NCBI GenBank assembly: GCA_944366945.1
Contig: CALVWJ010000005.1
Span: 81,906-145,905 of the forward strand
Direction: 5' to 3'
DNA length: 64,000 nucleotides
Origin: an uncultured Clostridia bacterium
Lineage (GTDB): Bacteria > Bacillota > Clostridia > Christensenellales > CAG-138
In this document: in pieces, positions 8,972 to 17,586 of the stretch
How positions within the stretch are numbered: position 1 is the stretch's first letter
Layout of the letters: each line of letters begins with the position of its first letter
Notes under the pieces: model-generated
Told to the model about the DNA's origin: nothing
Databases searched by the model: none
What the model saw: only the letters and a program-made list of their open reading frames with translations
Program-made: the position numbers and the translations under genes

Positions 8972-9904
8972 CTAATGCCATTCTCCCAATTTCTCTAAGG
9001 TTTTGCGCACTTCCCGCGCCACTGCATGCGCAACGTTTACCGTTACCGCATTGCCAAACTGTTTATAAGCCTGCGCATCCGATACCGGAATTGCAAAATC
9101 ATCGGAAAATCCTTGCAGCCTGGCACATTCCCTTGGCGTTAAACGCCGGATTCGCCCGTTTTGCGTAACATAATTATCCTGGCAGGCACGGTGCATTTTC
9201 CCCATGGTAGCGCAAAGGGGCCGCGCAACCGGCAGGTCAATTTCAGATTTCGCATTATAGCCGCCTGTGCCATTGGACAGGATTGTGGGAAGGATCCGTT
9301 CCGAAAGAAAATACTTTTCTGGAACATCGTGTTCAAGCAGGTCGCTGAGCTTTTTTTCCAGCACTACCTCTTTGGGCACGGAAAAAGCGGCTTGATGGTT
9401 CGCAAAGCATACGATGAACGTCCTGTTCCTAATTTGGGGGACGCCATAATCTGCTGAATTCAGCACCATGGGGTACATGATATACCCCAGATCCTTCTGC
9501 AGGATATTTGCAATAACGGAAAACGTTTTACCTCGATTGTGCGTTTTCAAAGAACGGACGTTTTCGAGCACGATCGCGCGGGGTTTCCTGCCTGCTTGAA
9601 TCTTAGCTTCAATGATCTCAGCGATTCTAAAGAACAGCGTGCCGCGTGCATCCTCAAAGCCCAAGCCACCACCCATCATGCTGAATGGTTGGCACGGGAA
9701 ACCGCCAATGAGCACATCGTGGTCCGGGATGCTCTCAAGTGGAATTGCATTAATATCGCCTAAGAGAATCGGCGAGCGGAAGTTCGCCCGGTAAGTCTGC
9801 ACAGCATATTTATCAAAATCATTTGCCCAAATAATATCATATCCAGCATGCACAAAGCCCTGGTCGAGCCCGCCAATACCACTAAAAAGGGAAACGATAT
9901 TCAT
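8972..9904 (-). CDS. DNA (cytosine-5) methyltransferase, Dcm type
   Basis: A 310-residue C5-methyltransferase. Motif I is VSLFSGIGGLDQGF (residues 4-17). Motif IV is GGFPCQPFS with catalytic Cys71. ENVRSL and the C-terminal LTPRECARLQGF and QFGNAV are also present. This is the compact form with no extra domains. It is the middle gene of a three-gene minus-strand operon. Its ATG directly abuts the stop of the ribbon-helix-helix gene, and its own stop abuts the next ATG. Two m5C methylases with one nuclease suggest an asymmetric recognition site, one enzyme per strand. Confidence 0.93.
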   Translation of the reverse strand: MNIVSLFSGIGGLDQGFVHAGYDIIWANDFDKYAVQTYRANFRSPILLGDINAIPLESIPDHDVLIGGFPCQPFSMMGGGLGFEDARGTLFFRIAEIIEAKIQAGRKPRAIVLENVRSLKTHNRGKTFSVIANILQKDLGYIMYPMVLNSADYGVPQIRNRTFIVCFANHQAAFSVPKEVVLEKKLSDLLEHDVPEKYFLSERILPTILSNGTGGYNAKSEIDLPVARPLCATMGKMHRACQDNYVTQNGRIRRLTPRECARLQGFSDDFAIPVSDAQAYKQFGNAVTVNVAHAVAREVRKTLEKLGEWH

Positions 9905-10102
9905 CTATTTTTCGTTCCCTTCTATTGACTGCTTTTTAATATATTGTCGAATCCAGCCTCCAATTTCAACGGAGGCTGTTTTTCCTTCGCTCGCAATAAG
10001 TTCCATAAATTTTTCTTTAATTTCAGGCTCAATGACTACTTCAATTTTCGCGGTTTTTTTCCGGCCTGCCGGACGTCCGCAGGAGGACAGGGCCTGCTTC
10101 AT
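9905..10102 (-). CDS. Ribbon-helix-helix protein, putative R-M controller
   Basis: A 65-residue basic protein. A GRPAGRKKTAKIEVVIEP strand is followed by two helices (EIKEKFMELIASEG, VEIGGWIRQYIKK), the layout of RHH/CopG-type DNA-binding proteins. It is the first gene of the methylase operon, with its own promoter and a ~30-nt leader. It could autoregulate the operon and time methylation before restriction, as controller proteins do. That is inferred from position only. SD GAAGGG precedes the ATG. Confidence 0.65.
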   Translation of the reverse strand: MKQALSSCGRPAGRKKTAKIEVVIEPEIKEKFMELIASEGKTASVEIGGWIRQYIKKQSIEGNEK

Positions 10103-10139
10103 AATTTTCCCTTCTTGTTTATACCATGTTTTAATATAG

Positions 10140-10168
10140 ATTATATCATATTTTTATCATTATGTAAA
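10140..10168 (-). promoter_or_regulatory. Promoter of the RHH-methylase operon
   Basis: On the minus strand TTTACA (10163-10168) and TATAAT (10140-10145) have a 17-bp spacer, about 38 bp before the RHH start. The rest of 10103-10406 is A+T-rich with no credible gene. Confidence 0.75.
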
Positions 10169-10406
10169 AGGAGAGATTATCCAGCAGAGGAACGTTTGGC
10201 TGCAGTTTTTTATTCACCTGTGCGCATTTCCCCATTATAACATTACAATGAAAACAGAATGCGCTAAAATTCACCATCTCTTGCGCATTTTTAAACACAA
10301 TCCCAGAGCATTCTTCTTTTTTATACAACCGATCTGGAACATAAAAACAGTGTAAAATATTAGAAATCCATTGCAAGCACTTTCTATAAAATTTTCCGTC
10401 ATATAT

Positions 10407-10450
10407 AAACAAGAACCCGGTAAACCTAGTGGTTTACCGGGTTCTTGTTT
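10407..10450 (-). terminator. Terminator of tRNA-Thr, perfect 20-bp stem
   Basis: 20-bp perfect inverted repeat (10407-10426 and 10431-10450) with a TAGT loop. On the minus strand it directly follows the encoded CCA end of the tRNA, and its last bases are the T-run. The symmetry makes it potentially bidirectional. Confidence 0.85.
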
Positions 10451-10526
10451 GGAGCTGGTGATGGGAGTCGGACCCATGAACCTCGTCATTACCAATGACG
10501 CGCTCTACCAACTGAGCTACACCAGC
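10450..10526 (-). tRNA. tRNA-Thr (anticodon GGT)
   Basis: Full cloverleaf on the minus strand. The acceptor stem is GCTGGTG / CACCAGC. The D arm is GCTC...GAGC. The anticodon arm is CGTCA-TTGGTAA-TGACG, giving GGT. The T stem is ATGGG / CCCAT. The discriminator is T and CCA is encoded (10452-10450). The T-loop reads TCCGACT, so position 55 is C rather than the usual T. Confidence 0.95.
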
Positions 10527-10606
10527 AAGCTCCACATGCGCGGAACGTATAGTATTATACCTAATCCGGCCGTCGAATGCAAGGTGTTTTTCTTTCTTTT
10601 TTTATT

Positions 10607-11095
10607 TTATTCTTGCGCTGTGCTTCTGTTCCCCTCATGTTTGCAGGCGCTCTCCCAAATCACACCATTGCGCGGCACTGCCAGCAACACGCCGCCATGC
10701 GCGTGAGCCTCTTTCACATCATGGAAGCCGAAGCGGGCAAACAATGGAAGCTCCGTTGTTTGCGCCACAGCCTCAATTGTTGCAAATGGCATCTGCTGCG
10801 CCTTATAAAGCATAACTCTCAGCAGCAGGTCATCGTACAGTTTGCCGCGAAACGCAGGTGCAACAATGAAGCGGTCCATGCGCACTGCATCGCACTCGGG
10901 ACATGGATACATTCGCCCTACAGCAATCGGTGCCCCTGCATCCGTACGCACAAAGAGATGCGCTGCCACGGCATCAAGTGCATCGAACTCCGCTTCGGAT
11001 AACACCCCTTGCTCCTGCACGCGCACCATTTCACGCAGTGCACGGACAGGGGCAAATCCAGCACCCGTCCCTATGGTCCATTCTGTCATAAACAT
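10607..11095 (-). CDS. GNAT family N-acetyltransferase
   Basis: A 162-residue protein with the GNAT fold pattern. It has a central strand (AVRMDRFIVAPAFRGKLYDDLLL) in which the acetyl-CoA pyrophosphate loop is degenerate (RGKLYDD rather than RGxGxG). The C-terminal strand is LFARFGFHDV. The substrate is not predictable. Met3 is an alternative start. It is followed on the same strand, after the tRNA promoter region, by tRNA-Thr, and it precedes nothing else in an operon. Confidence 0.75.
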   Translation of the reverse strand: MFMTEWTIGTGAGFAPVRALREMVRVQEQGVLSEAEFDALDAVAAHLFVRTDAGAPIAVGRMYPCPECDAVRMDRFIVAPAFRGKLYDDLLLRVMLYKAQQMPFATIEAVAQTTELPLFARFGFHDVKEAHAHGGVLLAVPRNGVIWESACKHEGNRSTAQE

Positions 11096-11108
11096 ATAGT
11101 GACGCTCC

Positions 11109-12422
11109 TTAACGCTCTGTCATCTGTTCTATCTCATCATCGGTTGGTGGTGTTTTACGCATGCCCGCTGCAAACCGTTTCTCCTCTACACGCCGGTTCA
11201 CCCATTCGCTCACCAGTGTATAAAGCACGGCCATTACCGGCACACATAGTATAATCCCTACGATTCCAAACAGCCCTCCGCCAAGCAATACTGCAATCAT
11301 GACCCAAATGCCAGAAAGTCCCACCGCATTACCTACCACGCGCGGATAGAACACGTTGGCTTCAATTTGCTGCACCACGAGTACCAGCAGCACAAACCAG
11401 ATCACGCGGGATGGATCACACACCAGGATAATCAGAGCGCCGAACAACGCGGAAACCCAGGGGCCGATAATAGGCACGATCTGGGTTATGCCAACAACAA
11501 CGCTAATGAGCAGAGCATAAGGGAACCCAAAAATCGTCATCCCAATAAAGCAAAGCACACCAAGAATCGTGCATTCGATGATCATGCCATAGCAATAATG
11601 GTTTAGCGCCTGGTTCGTGCGCGTGCTCACATCCAGTATGCGTGCCGCTTTACGTTCGCTGAAAATCGCCACAATTACCTTTTTGCCCTGGAAAATCAGT
11701 TTTTCCTTGTTAAAGAGCGCATAGATGCTGATAATGACAGCAAAAAACAAGTCTACAACCGTTGCAGCGACACTTACAGTAAATTTGGCCGCACCGGTAA
11801 CCAGCGTTGTAAGTTGCTCATCAAGCTGCGTCAAAAGGGTCTGCACCAAACCCTGGATACGTTCCTCCACCGCCTGGTTCAAGTTCAGCTTAAGCCAAAT
11901 GTCCTCGCCCCAGACTGCAAGCGATTCGATATAACCGTCCATCCCGTTTGCAAGGGTAACGACGCTTTCTGTGATGCGGGGAATGATTAAAAACAGGATG
12001 GCCACAACAATCAGCAGAATAAAAACAATCGCAATCGCTTGGCACACCGCCCGTTTTAGCCCACAGATCTTCCATTTTTTCAATACGCGGTTTTCTAAAA
12101 ACCGCATAGGCATATTGGTGATAAACGCAAAAGCAATGCCAATAAAAACAGGCCTAAGAATAGAGAAAAACGTGCCGACTGTACTTGAAACATCCTGCAG
12201 GTTTTCAATTGCCTCATAAAAAAGGATTGCGATAAGCGCAACTAGGAGCGGCATACGCGCGCTGCGCCAAATGCGCTGCTTTTCCCGCTTTTCCTGTACC
12301 TGCTGTTCATGCTTTTGCCATGCATTTCTTTCTTCTTCCGTGTCTATGTGTTTGGTTTCCATAGAAGCTTGATTTGCTCGATTCTGCGCCTGCGCAGCAT
12401 CGTTTGGGTTATCGCCCTTCAA
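11109..12422 (-). CDS. AI-2E family transporter (UPF0118 permease)
   Basis: Integral membrane protein with 7-8 hydrophobic segments and the family hallmark near the C-terminus (LISVVVGITQIVPIIGPW, then a GNAVGLSGIWVM loop). Family members export autoinducer-2 or exchange ions, and the substrate here is unknown. I place the start at a TTG (12422) preceded by GGAGG at 9-nt spacing, overlapping udk by 14 bp, which gives 437 residues. The next in-frame ATG (12362) has no ribosome-binding site. The N-terminal 70 residues are charged and probably cytosolic. Confidence 0.88.
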   Translation of the reverse strand: MKGDNPNDAAQAQNRANQASMETKHIDTEEERNAWQKHEQQVQEKREKQRIWRSARMPLLVALIAILFYEAIENLQDVSSTVGTFFSILRPVFIGIAFAFITNMPMRFLENRVLKKWKICGLKRAVCQAIAIVFILLIVVAILFLIIPRITESVVTLANGMDGYIESLAVWGEDIWLKLNLNQAVEERIQGLVQTLLTQLDEQLTTLVTGAAKFTVSVAATVVDLFFAVIISIYALFNKEKLIFQGKKVIVAIFSERKAARILDVSTRTNQALNHYCYGMIIECTILGVLCFIGMTIFGFPYALLISVVVGITQIVPIIGPWVSALFGALIILVCDPSRVIWFVLLVLVVQQIEANVFYPRVVGNAVGLSGIWVMIAVLLGGGLFGIVGIILCVPVMAVLYTLVSEWVNRRVEEKRFAAGMRKTPPTDDEIEQMTER

Positions 12423-13077
12423 TCGTTTTTTCCTCCAATTCTTTCTCGCGTGCCTCGCGCTCAAATTTCTCAGCAAGCAATTTTGCTGAAAGATATGCGC
12501 TGATCGCATCGATCGCCATGCGGTTTTTTCCGCCACGCATAACGGCAAAGTCTGCGTCGTCAATGTATTTGCTGATATACTGCTCATACATCGGCTTAAC
12601 CGTGGCAAGATACTGTTCCGAAATGTTTTCGATAGAGCGCCCCCTCGCCTGGATGTCGCGTTTGATGCGCCGCAAAAGGCAGATGTCCTTATCCACATGC
12701 ATATAAACCTTGAGGCTCATCGCCCGGGTCATACGCGGATCATGGAACATGTGGATGCCTTCCAAAATCAGCACGTCCGGCGGAAAGATCCGCTCCTTGG
12801 TATCCGCGCGCATATGGTTTGCATAATCATACCCCTTACGCGTAATGGGGCGGCCAGCCGCCAAAGCCTCAACATCCGCAAGCATTTCATCATAATCGAA
12901 CACCGCTGGTTCATCATAGTTGATGTGCATGCGCTCCTCAAACGGAAGGTGCGCATGATTCTTGTAATAGCAATCCTGGCCGATAATAACCGCATTGCAT
13001 GTAAGTGAATCCTTGATTTCCCTTGCCAGCGTGCTTTTCCCGCTTCCGCTTGCGCCGCAGATGCCAACAATGATCAT
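12409..13077 (-). CDS. udk: Uridine kinase
   Basis: A 222-residue P-loop kinase of the uridine/cytidine kinase family, phosphorylating nucleosides to UMP/CMP in pyrimidine salvage. The P-loop GASGSGKS is at residues 8-15. The uridine-binding HINYDEPAVFDYDEM, LEGIHMF and RRIKRDIQARGRS are also present. The ATG at 13077 follows GGAGGC at 7-nt spacing. An upstream ATG at 13092 would place that SD inside the gene. It overlaps the downstream permease, so the two are co-transcribed. Confidence 0.92.
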   Translation of the reverse strand: MIIVGICGASGSGKSTLAREIKDSLTCNAVIIGQDCYYKNHAHLPFEERMHINYDEPAVFDYDEMLADVEALAAGRPITRKGYDYANHMRADTKERIFPPDVLILEGIHMFHDPRMTRAMSLKVYMHVDKDICLLRRIKRDIQARGRSIENISEQYLATVKPMYEQYISKYIDDADFAVMRGGKNRMAIDAISAYLSAKLLAEKFEREAREKELEEKTIEGR

Positions 13078-13187
13078 AATGCGCCTCCGCATTGTGTATG
13101 ATGTGACTCTCCATGTTAATTATACCCGCATATTCGTGCAACGTGCAAGACCCTGCTTGTCCGTTGCAAAAAACATGTATGCTAATT

Positions 13188-13916
13188 CTATAGCTTAGTG
13201 CATGTATTTCTTATTTTCCCGGAAATTTCTGCATCGAGCGCCTGCACAAAATCCTCCAGTTCCAGGTTGCGCTTGCCTGTAACATATTCGCTCTGCAAGA
13301 ATGGAGGGCAAAGCTTATAATATGCAAGCACCTCCCTTTGGAATGCTTCCTCAAATGCGCTCCCGGTGTCCTGCCGTTCCATTTCCTCCAAATAGTAGGG
13401 CGATGCCTTTATGTAGCGTTTTACAAAGTATTGCGCCTGCGCGAGGCTGATGTCCCGTGCCAAAACGTTATTGCCAAAGAGCCAGAGCACGGATTCCCCT
13501 TCCTCAACTTCATTGTTCCCGCAGATGGCGCGCAGCGTAAACAAACCGCTGCTCTCTTGCAGATCCAGATAATGATAGTTGGAACAGGTAAGCGCATCAA
13601 AAAGCCACAACGCCTCTTTCATAACCACAGCAGCATTCTCGTTGCTGATTGCAATGCATAGGTCGATCCGCTCGTTCCGAAGCGCCTGCAGGTAGCCATA
13701 CTGCACGGACACGTCGACCCACTGCGTAGAAAGCGGTGCTTTCAGCGTGCAGTAATACAGCCGACAGGCTGGCTGTGCTTCCTTTCGCTCTTCCCCAGCC
13801 AGTTCATAACCATAATAGATGATTTGATCCGGGGATAAGTTGGGATATGCAGAGTTATCCACAAGTTCCGGCTTGCGCAGCATATCGAGGGAATGCAGGA
13901 AAGATTCAAGATACAT
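13188..13916 (-). CDS. Uncharacterised protein paired with an XRE regulator
   Basis: A 242-residue soluble acidic protein that I do not recognise. No signal peptide, membrane segment or catalytic motif is evident. It is rich in aromatic residues (LYYCTLKAPL, SNYHYLDLQES, ASPYYLEEMERQ). The start at 13916 is chosen because GAGGTG precedes it by 7 nt. Upstream in-frame codons lack such a site. It is divergent from an XRE-type regulator across a promoter region holding two palindromic operators, so the pair is probably co-regulated. Confidence 0.65.
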   Translation of the reverse strand: MYLESFLHSLDMLRKPELVDNSAYPNLSPDQIIYYGYELAGEERKEAQPACRLYYCTLKAPLSTQWVDVSVQYGYLQALRNERIDLCIAISNENAAVVMKEALWLFDALTCSNYHYLDLQESSGLFTLRAICGNNEVEEGESVLWLFGNNVLARDISLAQAQYFVKRYIKASPYYLEEMERQDTGSAFEEAFQREVLAYYKLCPPFLQSEYVTGKRNLELEDFVQALDAEISGKIRNTCTKL

Positions 13917-13982
13917 ACCATACACCTCACATTCTAAAAATAGGGGATTGGGCAAATTGAGCCTCCGTTTCCTCTGCATCTG

Positions 13983-14049
13983 TGTGGTATTCCACGCAAT
14001 TCGCTGGGAATAATTCTATACAATCAATCTGATTGTGTGGAATGCCACA
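13983..14049. promoter_or_regulatory. Paired operators in the divergent promoter of the XRE gene
   Basis: GTGGTATTCCAC (13984-13995) and GTGGAATGCCAC (14037-14048) are each palindromic (GTGG-N4-CCAC). Together, 13983-14000 and 14032-14049 form an 18-bp inverted repeat with 16 matches. Their centres are 53 bp apart, about five helical turns. They lie between the divergent genes and are the likely binding sites of the XRE protein. Confidence 0.6.
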
Positions 14050-14069
14050 AGTCAGAAAGCTGAGGACTT

Positions 14070-14306
14070 ATGGGGCAAAAGATTAAACAGGATATTTATA
14101 TCGGCGGAAACATCCGCAGCCTACGCATGAAGGCGGGTTTGACCCAGGAGCAGGTTGCGGCAAGGCTCCAAGTTTTTGGCGTTAACATGTCCCGCGATTT
14201 TTATGCGCACATCGAAAGCGGGGATTATAACATCCGCGTAAGCGAATTGGTTGGGTTAAAGCACATCTTTCATTGCGCTTACGATGACTTTTTTGCGGGG
14301 CTCTGA
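14070..14306 (+). CDS. XRE-family helix-turn-helix regulator
   Basis: A 78-residue protein that is essentially one Cro/CI-type HTH: NIRSLRMKAGLTQEQVAARL (helices 1-2), then MSRDFYAHIESGDYNIRVSEL (recognition helix). It probably represses itself and the divergent gene through the two operators just upstream. GAGG lies about 7 nt before the ATG. Confidence 0.88.
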   Translation: MGQKIKQDIYIGGNIRSLRMKAGLTQEQVAARLQVFGVNMSRDFYAHIESGDYNIRVSELVGLKHIFHCAYDDFFAGL

Positions 14307-14703
14307 AAAATTCCGGCAACCTGCGCCCGAAGGCGGTGCCAGCTCTTACTGATAGAATACGCCCCCACTTGGGTAAATGCAATACCGCCTGCCGCTCTTT
14401 AGGCTGCAGCGGCGTCGGAATAGCGCAGCAAAGAAAGGGGCAACGGCCGCGCTTTGGCAAGCTGAAAGCGCTTGAGGCGTTCGGCATGCAGCTCTCTTTC
14501 GAAGGCTTGAATCGGATTTGCGGCGCAGGGTGCATTCCCAAAAGGCGCAAGAGAAAGCGCCCGCTGCATGCGCGCTAAGCCCTCCAAATGCTTGGGGAGG
14601 GTCGCATCGCCCTGCCGCAACGATGCCGTTCAAGCCCCGAAAAAGCAATGCAAGCCGCTCAACAGTTTAGAAAGCAGCGGCCGCTGCTTGGCTTTTGTTC
14701 CGT
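14307..14703. other. Intergenic, with a perfect palindrome
   Basis: About 400 G+C-rich bp with no credible gene. An 18-bp perfect palindrome, AAGCAGCGG/CCGCTGCTT (14672-14689), lies just past the stop of the minus-strand aminopeptidase gene and may form its terminator, though a clear T-run is missing. Confidence 0.4.
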
Positions 14704-16494
14704 TCAAATGGCGCGGGTATAGCCTAAAAGCCACGTCCGCTCTTCCGGTTCAAGGTGTGGCGCAAGCGTTTCGTATACCATGGCATGATAGGCGTTGAGC
14801 CGCATGCGGTCGTCTGCGCTCAACAGGTTTGGATCCACTGCGTCAAGGTCGATGGGTACGCAGGTAAGCGGCGCAAAGCATAGGAACTGCCCATACTCGT
14901 TTTTCTCCGCCTTGCAGCAGACGAGCTCGTTTTCCAGGCGGATGCCATATTTGCCCGCAATGTAAATGCCGGGTTCGTCGGTCGTAACCATGCCCGCTTC
15001 GAGCACCGCGGAGCTTGCCGCATTCTGCCAGCGGAAATTGTTTGGCCCTTCATGCACGTTGAGCAGATACCCAACACCATGCCCCGTTCCATGCTTATAA
15101 TCCACACCCTGCTCCCAGAAGGGCATGCGCGCAAGCACATCCAGGTTCGCCCCGCGCACCCCGGATGGGAAGCGCGCTGCGGCAAGGTGCAGCATGCTGC
15201 TAAGCACCATGGCAAAATGCCGTTTTTCTTCCTCCGTAAGCGGTCCGAGTGCAAAGGTGCGCGTAATATCCGTTGTGCCTTCATAATATTGCCCGCCGGA
15301 ATCCACCAGCAGCAGGCCATGCGGCTCCAAAGGCACGTTGCTTTCCGGCGTTGCAGAATAATGCACAATCGCCCCGTGCGGCCCATAGCCGCAGATAGTT
15401 TCAAAGCTTAGGCCCAAATTGCCGTCTTGCGCCCGGCGCAGCGCCGCAAGGTATTCCGCTGCGCTCAGCTCGGTCATCGGCGTCTTGCCGATGTTTTCCT
15501 TCAAATAGCGCATAAAGCGTACCATAGCAATGCCATCCTTAAGATGCGCAGCGCGCAGGTTTTCAAGCTCTACGGGATTTTTCACCGCCTTCATCCGCGT
15601 GGTTGGGTTCTCCGCTTCCACGATGGTGGCACCCGCTTTCAAAAGGCTCGCGAAAAGCGCATAGTTCACCCGGGATTCCGAGAGCAGCACCTTGGTGCCT
15701 GCGCCATAGCGGGAAACGAATGCGTAAACCGCATCGTAAGGCTGCACTTCTATGCCAAGCGATGCAAGATGCTCGCGCACACTTGCATCCAGCTTTGCCG
15801 CATCCGCAAACAAATAGGCTCGCTCCGGCTCAATCACCGCATAGCAGAGCACAACGGGATTGTAAACGACATCGTCCCCACGCAGGTTGAAAAGCCAGGC
15901 AATGTCATCGAGCGAGGTAAGCACATGCACGAGCGCGCCCTGCTTTGCCATGGCAGCGCGCACGGCGGCAAGCTTCTCTTGCGCCTCCTGCCCGGCATAT
16001 TTCACATCCAACACCCATGCAGGCTTTTCCGAAAGCGGTGGGCGGTCCGGCCAGATCTCGCCGATGAGGTCGCGGTCCACGGCAAGGGAAACGCCCTTTT
16101 TGGCAAGCGCCTTCTCAAATTGCCGCCCCGTTGCGGCCGGCACTGTGCGGCCATCCATGCCGAGCACGCCGCCCTCCGGCATCTTCTCCTCCAAATATGC
16201 AAGCAGCGTTGGCACGCCCTCCTCGCCCGAGCGCTGCAGCACAATGGGCGTGCCGGCAAGCTGCTGCTCGCCCTGGAGGAAATACCGCCCATCCACCCAC
16301 AACGCGGCTTCATGCTCAAGCACAACCAGCGTGCCTGCTGAGCCGGTAAAACCCGAAAGGTAAGCGCGCGCCTTAAAGTGTGCGCCAACATATTCGGAAA
16401 GATGGAAATCGTCCGTTGGAACATAATAGCCCGCATAGCCGGCCTCGCGCATCTTGGCGCGCAGCGCTGCAAGGCGTTGCTCGATCATCTGCAT
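14704..16494 (-). CDS. Xaa-Pro aminopeptidase, M24 family (long form)
   Basis: A 596-residue aminopeptidase P with two creatinase-like N-terminal domains and a pita-bread catalytic domain, releasing the N-terminal residue before proline. Metal ligands are visible: Asp in LLLVDSGG and TTDITRTF, His in GTGHGVGYLLNVHEGP, Glu in TTDEPGIYI and RLENEL. The C-terminal M24C extension (RTWLLGYTRAI) marks the long type. The start at 16494 follows AAGGAG at 7 nt. It is downstream of three M42 peptidase genes and probably acts with them in peptide breakdown. Confidence 0.93.
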   Translation of the reverse strand: MQMIEQRLAALRAKMREAGYAGYYVPTDDFHLSEYVGAHFKARAYLSGFTGSAGTLVVLEHEAALWVDGRYFLQGEQQLAGTPIVLQRSGEEGVPTLLAYLEEKMPEGGVLGMDGRTVPAATGRQFEKALAKKGVSLAVDRDLIGEIWPDRPPLSEKPAWVLDVKYAGQEAQEKLAAVRAAMAKQGALVHVLTSLDDIAWLFNLRGDDVVYNPVVLCYAVIEPERAYLFADAAKLDASVREHLASLGIEVQPYDAVYAFVSRYGAGTKVLLSESRVNYALFASLLKAGATIVEAENPTTRMKAVKNPVELENLRAAHLKDGIAMVRFMRYLKENIGKTPMTELSAAEYLAALRRAQDGNLGLSFETICGYGPHGAIVHYSATPESNVPLEPHGLLLVDSGGQYYEGTTDITRTFALGPLTEEEKRHFAMVLSSMLHLAAARFPSGVRGANLDVLARMPFWEQGVDYKHGTGHGVGYLLNVHEGPNNFRWQNAASSAVLEAGMVTTDEPGIYIAGKYGIRLENELVCCKAEKNEYGQFLCFAPLTCVPIDLDAVDPNLLSADDRMRLNAYHAMVYETLAPHLEPEERTWLLGYTRAI

Positions 16495-16580
16495 GGATAC
16501 TCCTTTCTTAATACGCATTACAGGGGCAATCCAAGACCGCCCCTGTACATAAAACACAACCGATGTTGCCGCGCGCAGCC

Positions 16581-17585
16581 TTACCGGTGCGGCAGCTCCT
16601 TCTTTGCCACAGCTGCACAGACAAGCTGCACGGCCGCTGCATAGTCCGCAAGATCCGCGGTTTCCACGGGAGAGTGGATATAGCGCGTTGGGATGGAGAT
16701 GCACCCGGAGAGCACGCCGCTGCGCGTGCGCTGCACTGCGCCCGTATCCGTGCCGCCGCCGCGCAGCACTTCCGGCTGGACGCGGATGCTGTTCTCTTCC
16801 GCAGCTTCTTCCAAGAACGCGCGCACCACCGGCGGCACGATGACGGAGGAATCCATCACCTTTACCGTAGCGCCAGCGCCAAGCTTTACGCTCATGCGGC
16901 TGCACTTGGGGGTATCGCCCGTGCCGGTGACATCCAGGCTGATGTTGAGGTCCGGCTCGATGGCATAGGCGGCAGCGCCAGCGCCGCGCAGGCCGACTTC
17001 CTCCTGCACGGTAAACACCGCGTACACATCATGCACGTTCTGCATCGTGCGGAACGCTTCTACAACCGCCGCGCAGGCGATGCGGTCATCCAGCGCACCG
17101 GAAGAAATGCGATTGCCCATCTCCACAAAATTGGTGGCATAAACCGCAACATCGCCGATCTGCACCTTGGCTTCAGCCTCCTCGCGGCTTGTTGCACCAA
17201 TGTCCACAAACAGCTCCGGCATAGTCGTATCCTTTACGCCATGCTTTTCGGTTTCAAAATACGTCACGCCCCGCGTGCCGTTTTCAAAGCGCACCTCCCG
17301 CGCCGCAGAGATCACCGGATTTACGCCGCCCACATTGGATACGCGCAGGAATCCCTTTTCATCGATGTCCACCACGATGAGGCCGATCTGATCCATATGC
17401 GCACTGAGCATAACCTTTTTGCCGGAGGTTCCCTTTTTCACGGCGATCAAATTGCCGAGCGCATCGTTATACACCTCATCCGCAAACGGCTCCACATAGC
17501 CGCGGATCACATCGCTCACAGTCTGTTCCCGGCCGGAAGGGCCGTATGCCGCCAAAATGCTTTTGAGCATATCCTTATCAAACAT
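16581..17585 (-). CDS. M42 family metallopeptidase (copy 3)
   Basis: A 334-residue di-zinc aminopeptidase of the glutamyl-aminopeptidase/TET type. Ligand motifs are SAHMDQIG, GALDDRIAC, VQEEVGLRG, SLDVTGTGD and a late His in RYIHSP. TET peptidases trim peptides inside tetrahedral dodecamers. The ATG at 17585 follows GAGGTG, which lies within the last codons of the upstream copy, and a single base separates stop and start. The more upstream ATG at 17600 lacks a site. It is the last gene of a three-gene overlapping M42 operon. Confidence 0.9.
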   Translation of the reverse strand: MFDKDMLKSILAAYGPSGREQTVSDVIRGYVEPFADEVYNDALGNLIAVKKGTSGKKVMLSAHMDQIGLIVVDIDEKGFLRVSNVGGVNPVISAAREVRFENGTRGVTYFETEKHGVKDTTMPELFVDIGATSREEAEAKVQIGDVAVYATNFVEMGNRISSGALDDRIACAAVVEAFRTMQNVHDVYAVFTVQEEVGLRGAGAAAYAIEPDLNISLDVTGTGDTPKCSRMSVKLGAGATVKVMDSSVIVPPVVRAFLEEAAEENSIRVQPEVLRGGGTDTGAVQRTRSGVLSGCISIPTRYIHSPVETADLADYAAAVQLVCAAVAKKELPHR

Positions 17586-17586
17586 A

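Noticed and set aside
10146..10412. 88-codon minus-strand frame before the RHH gene
   Set aside because: It overlaps the RHH promoter and the tRNA terminator, lacks an SD and has no recognisable domain.
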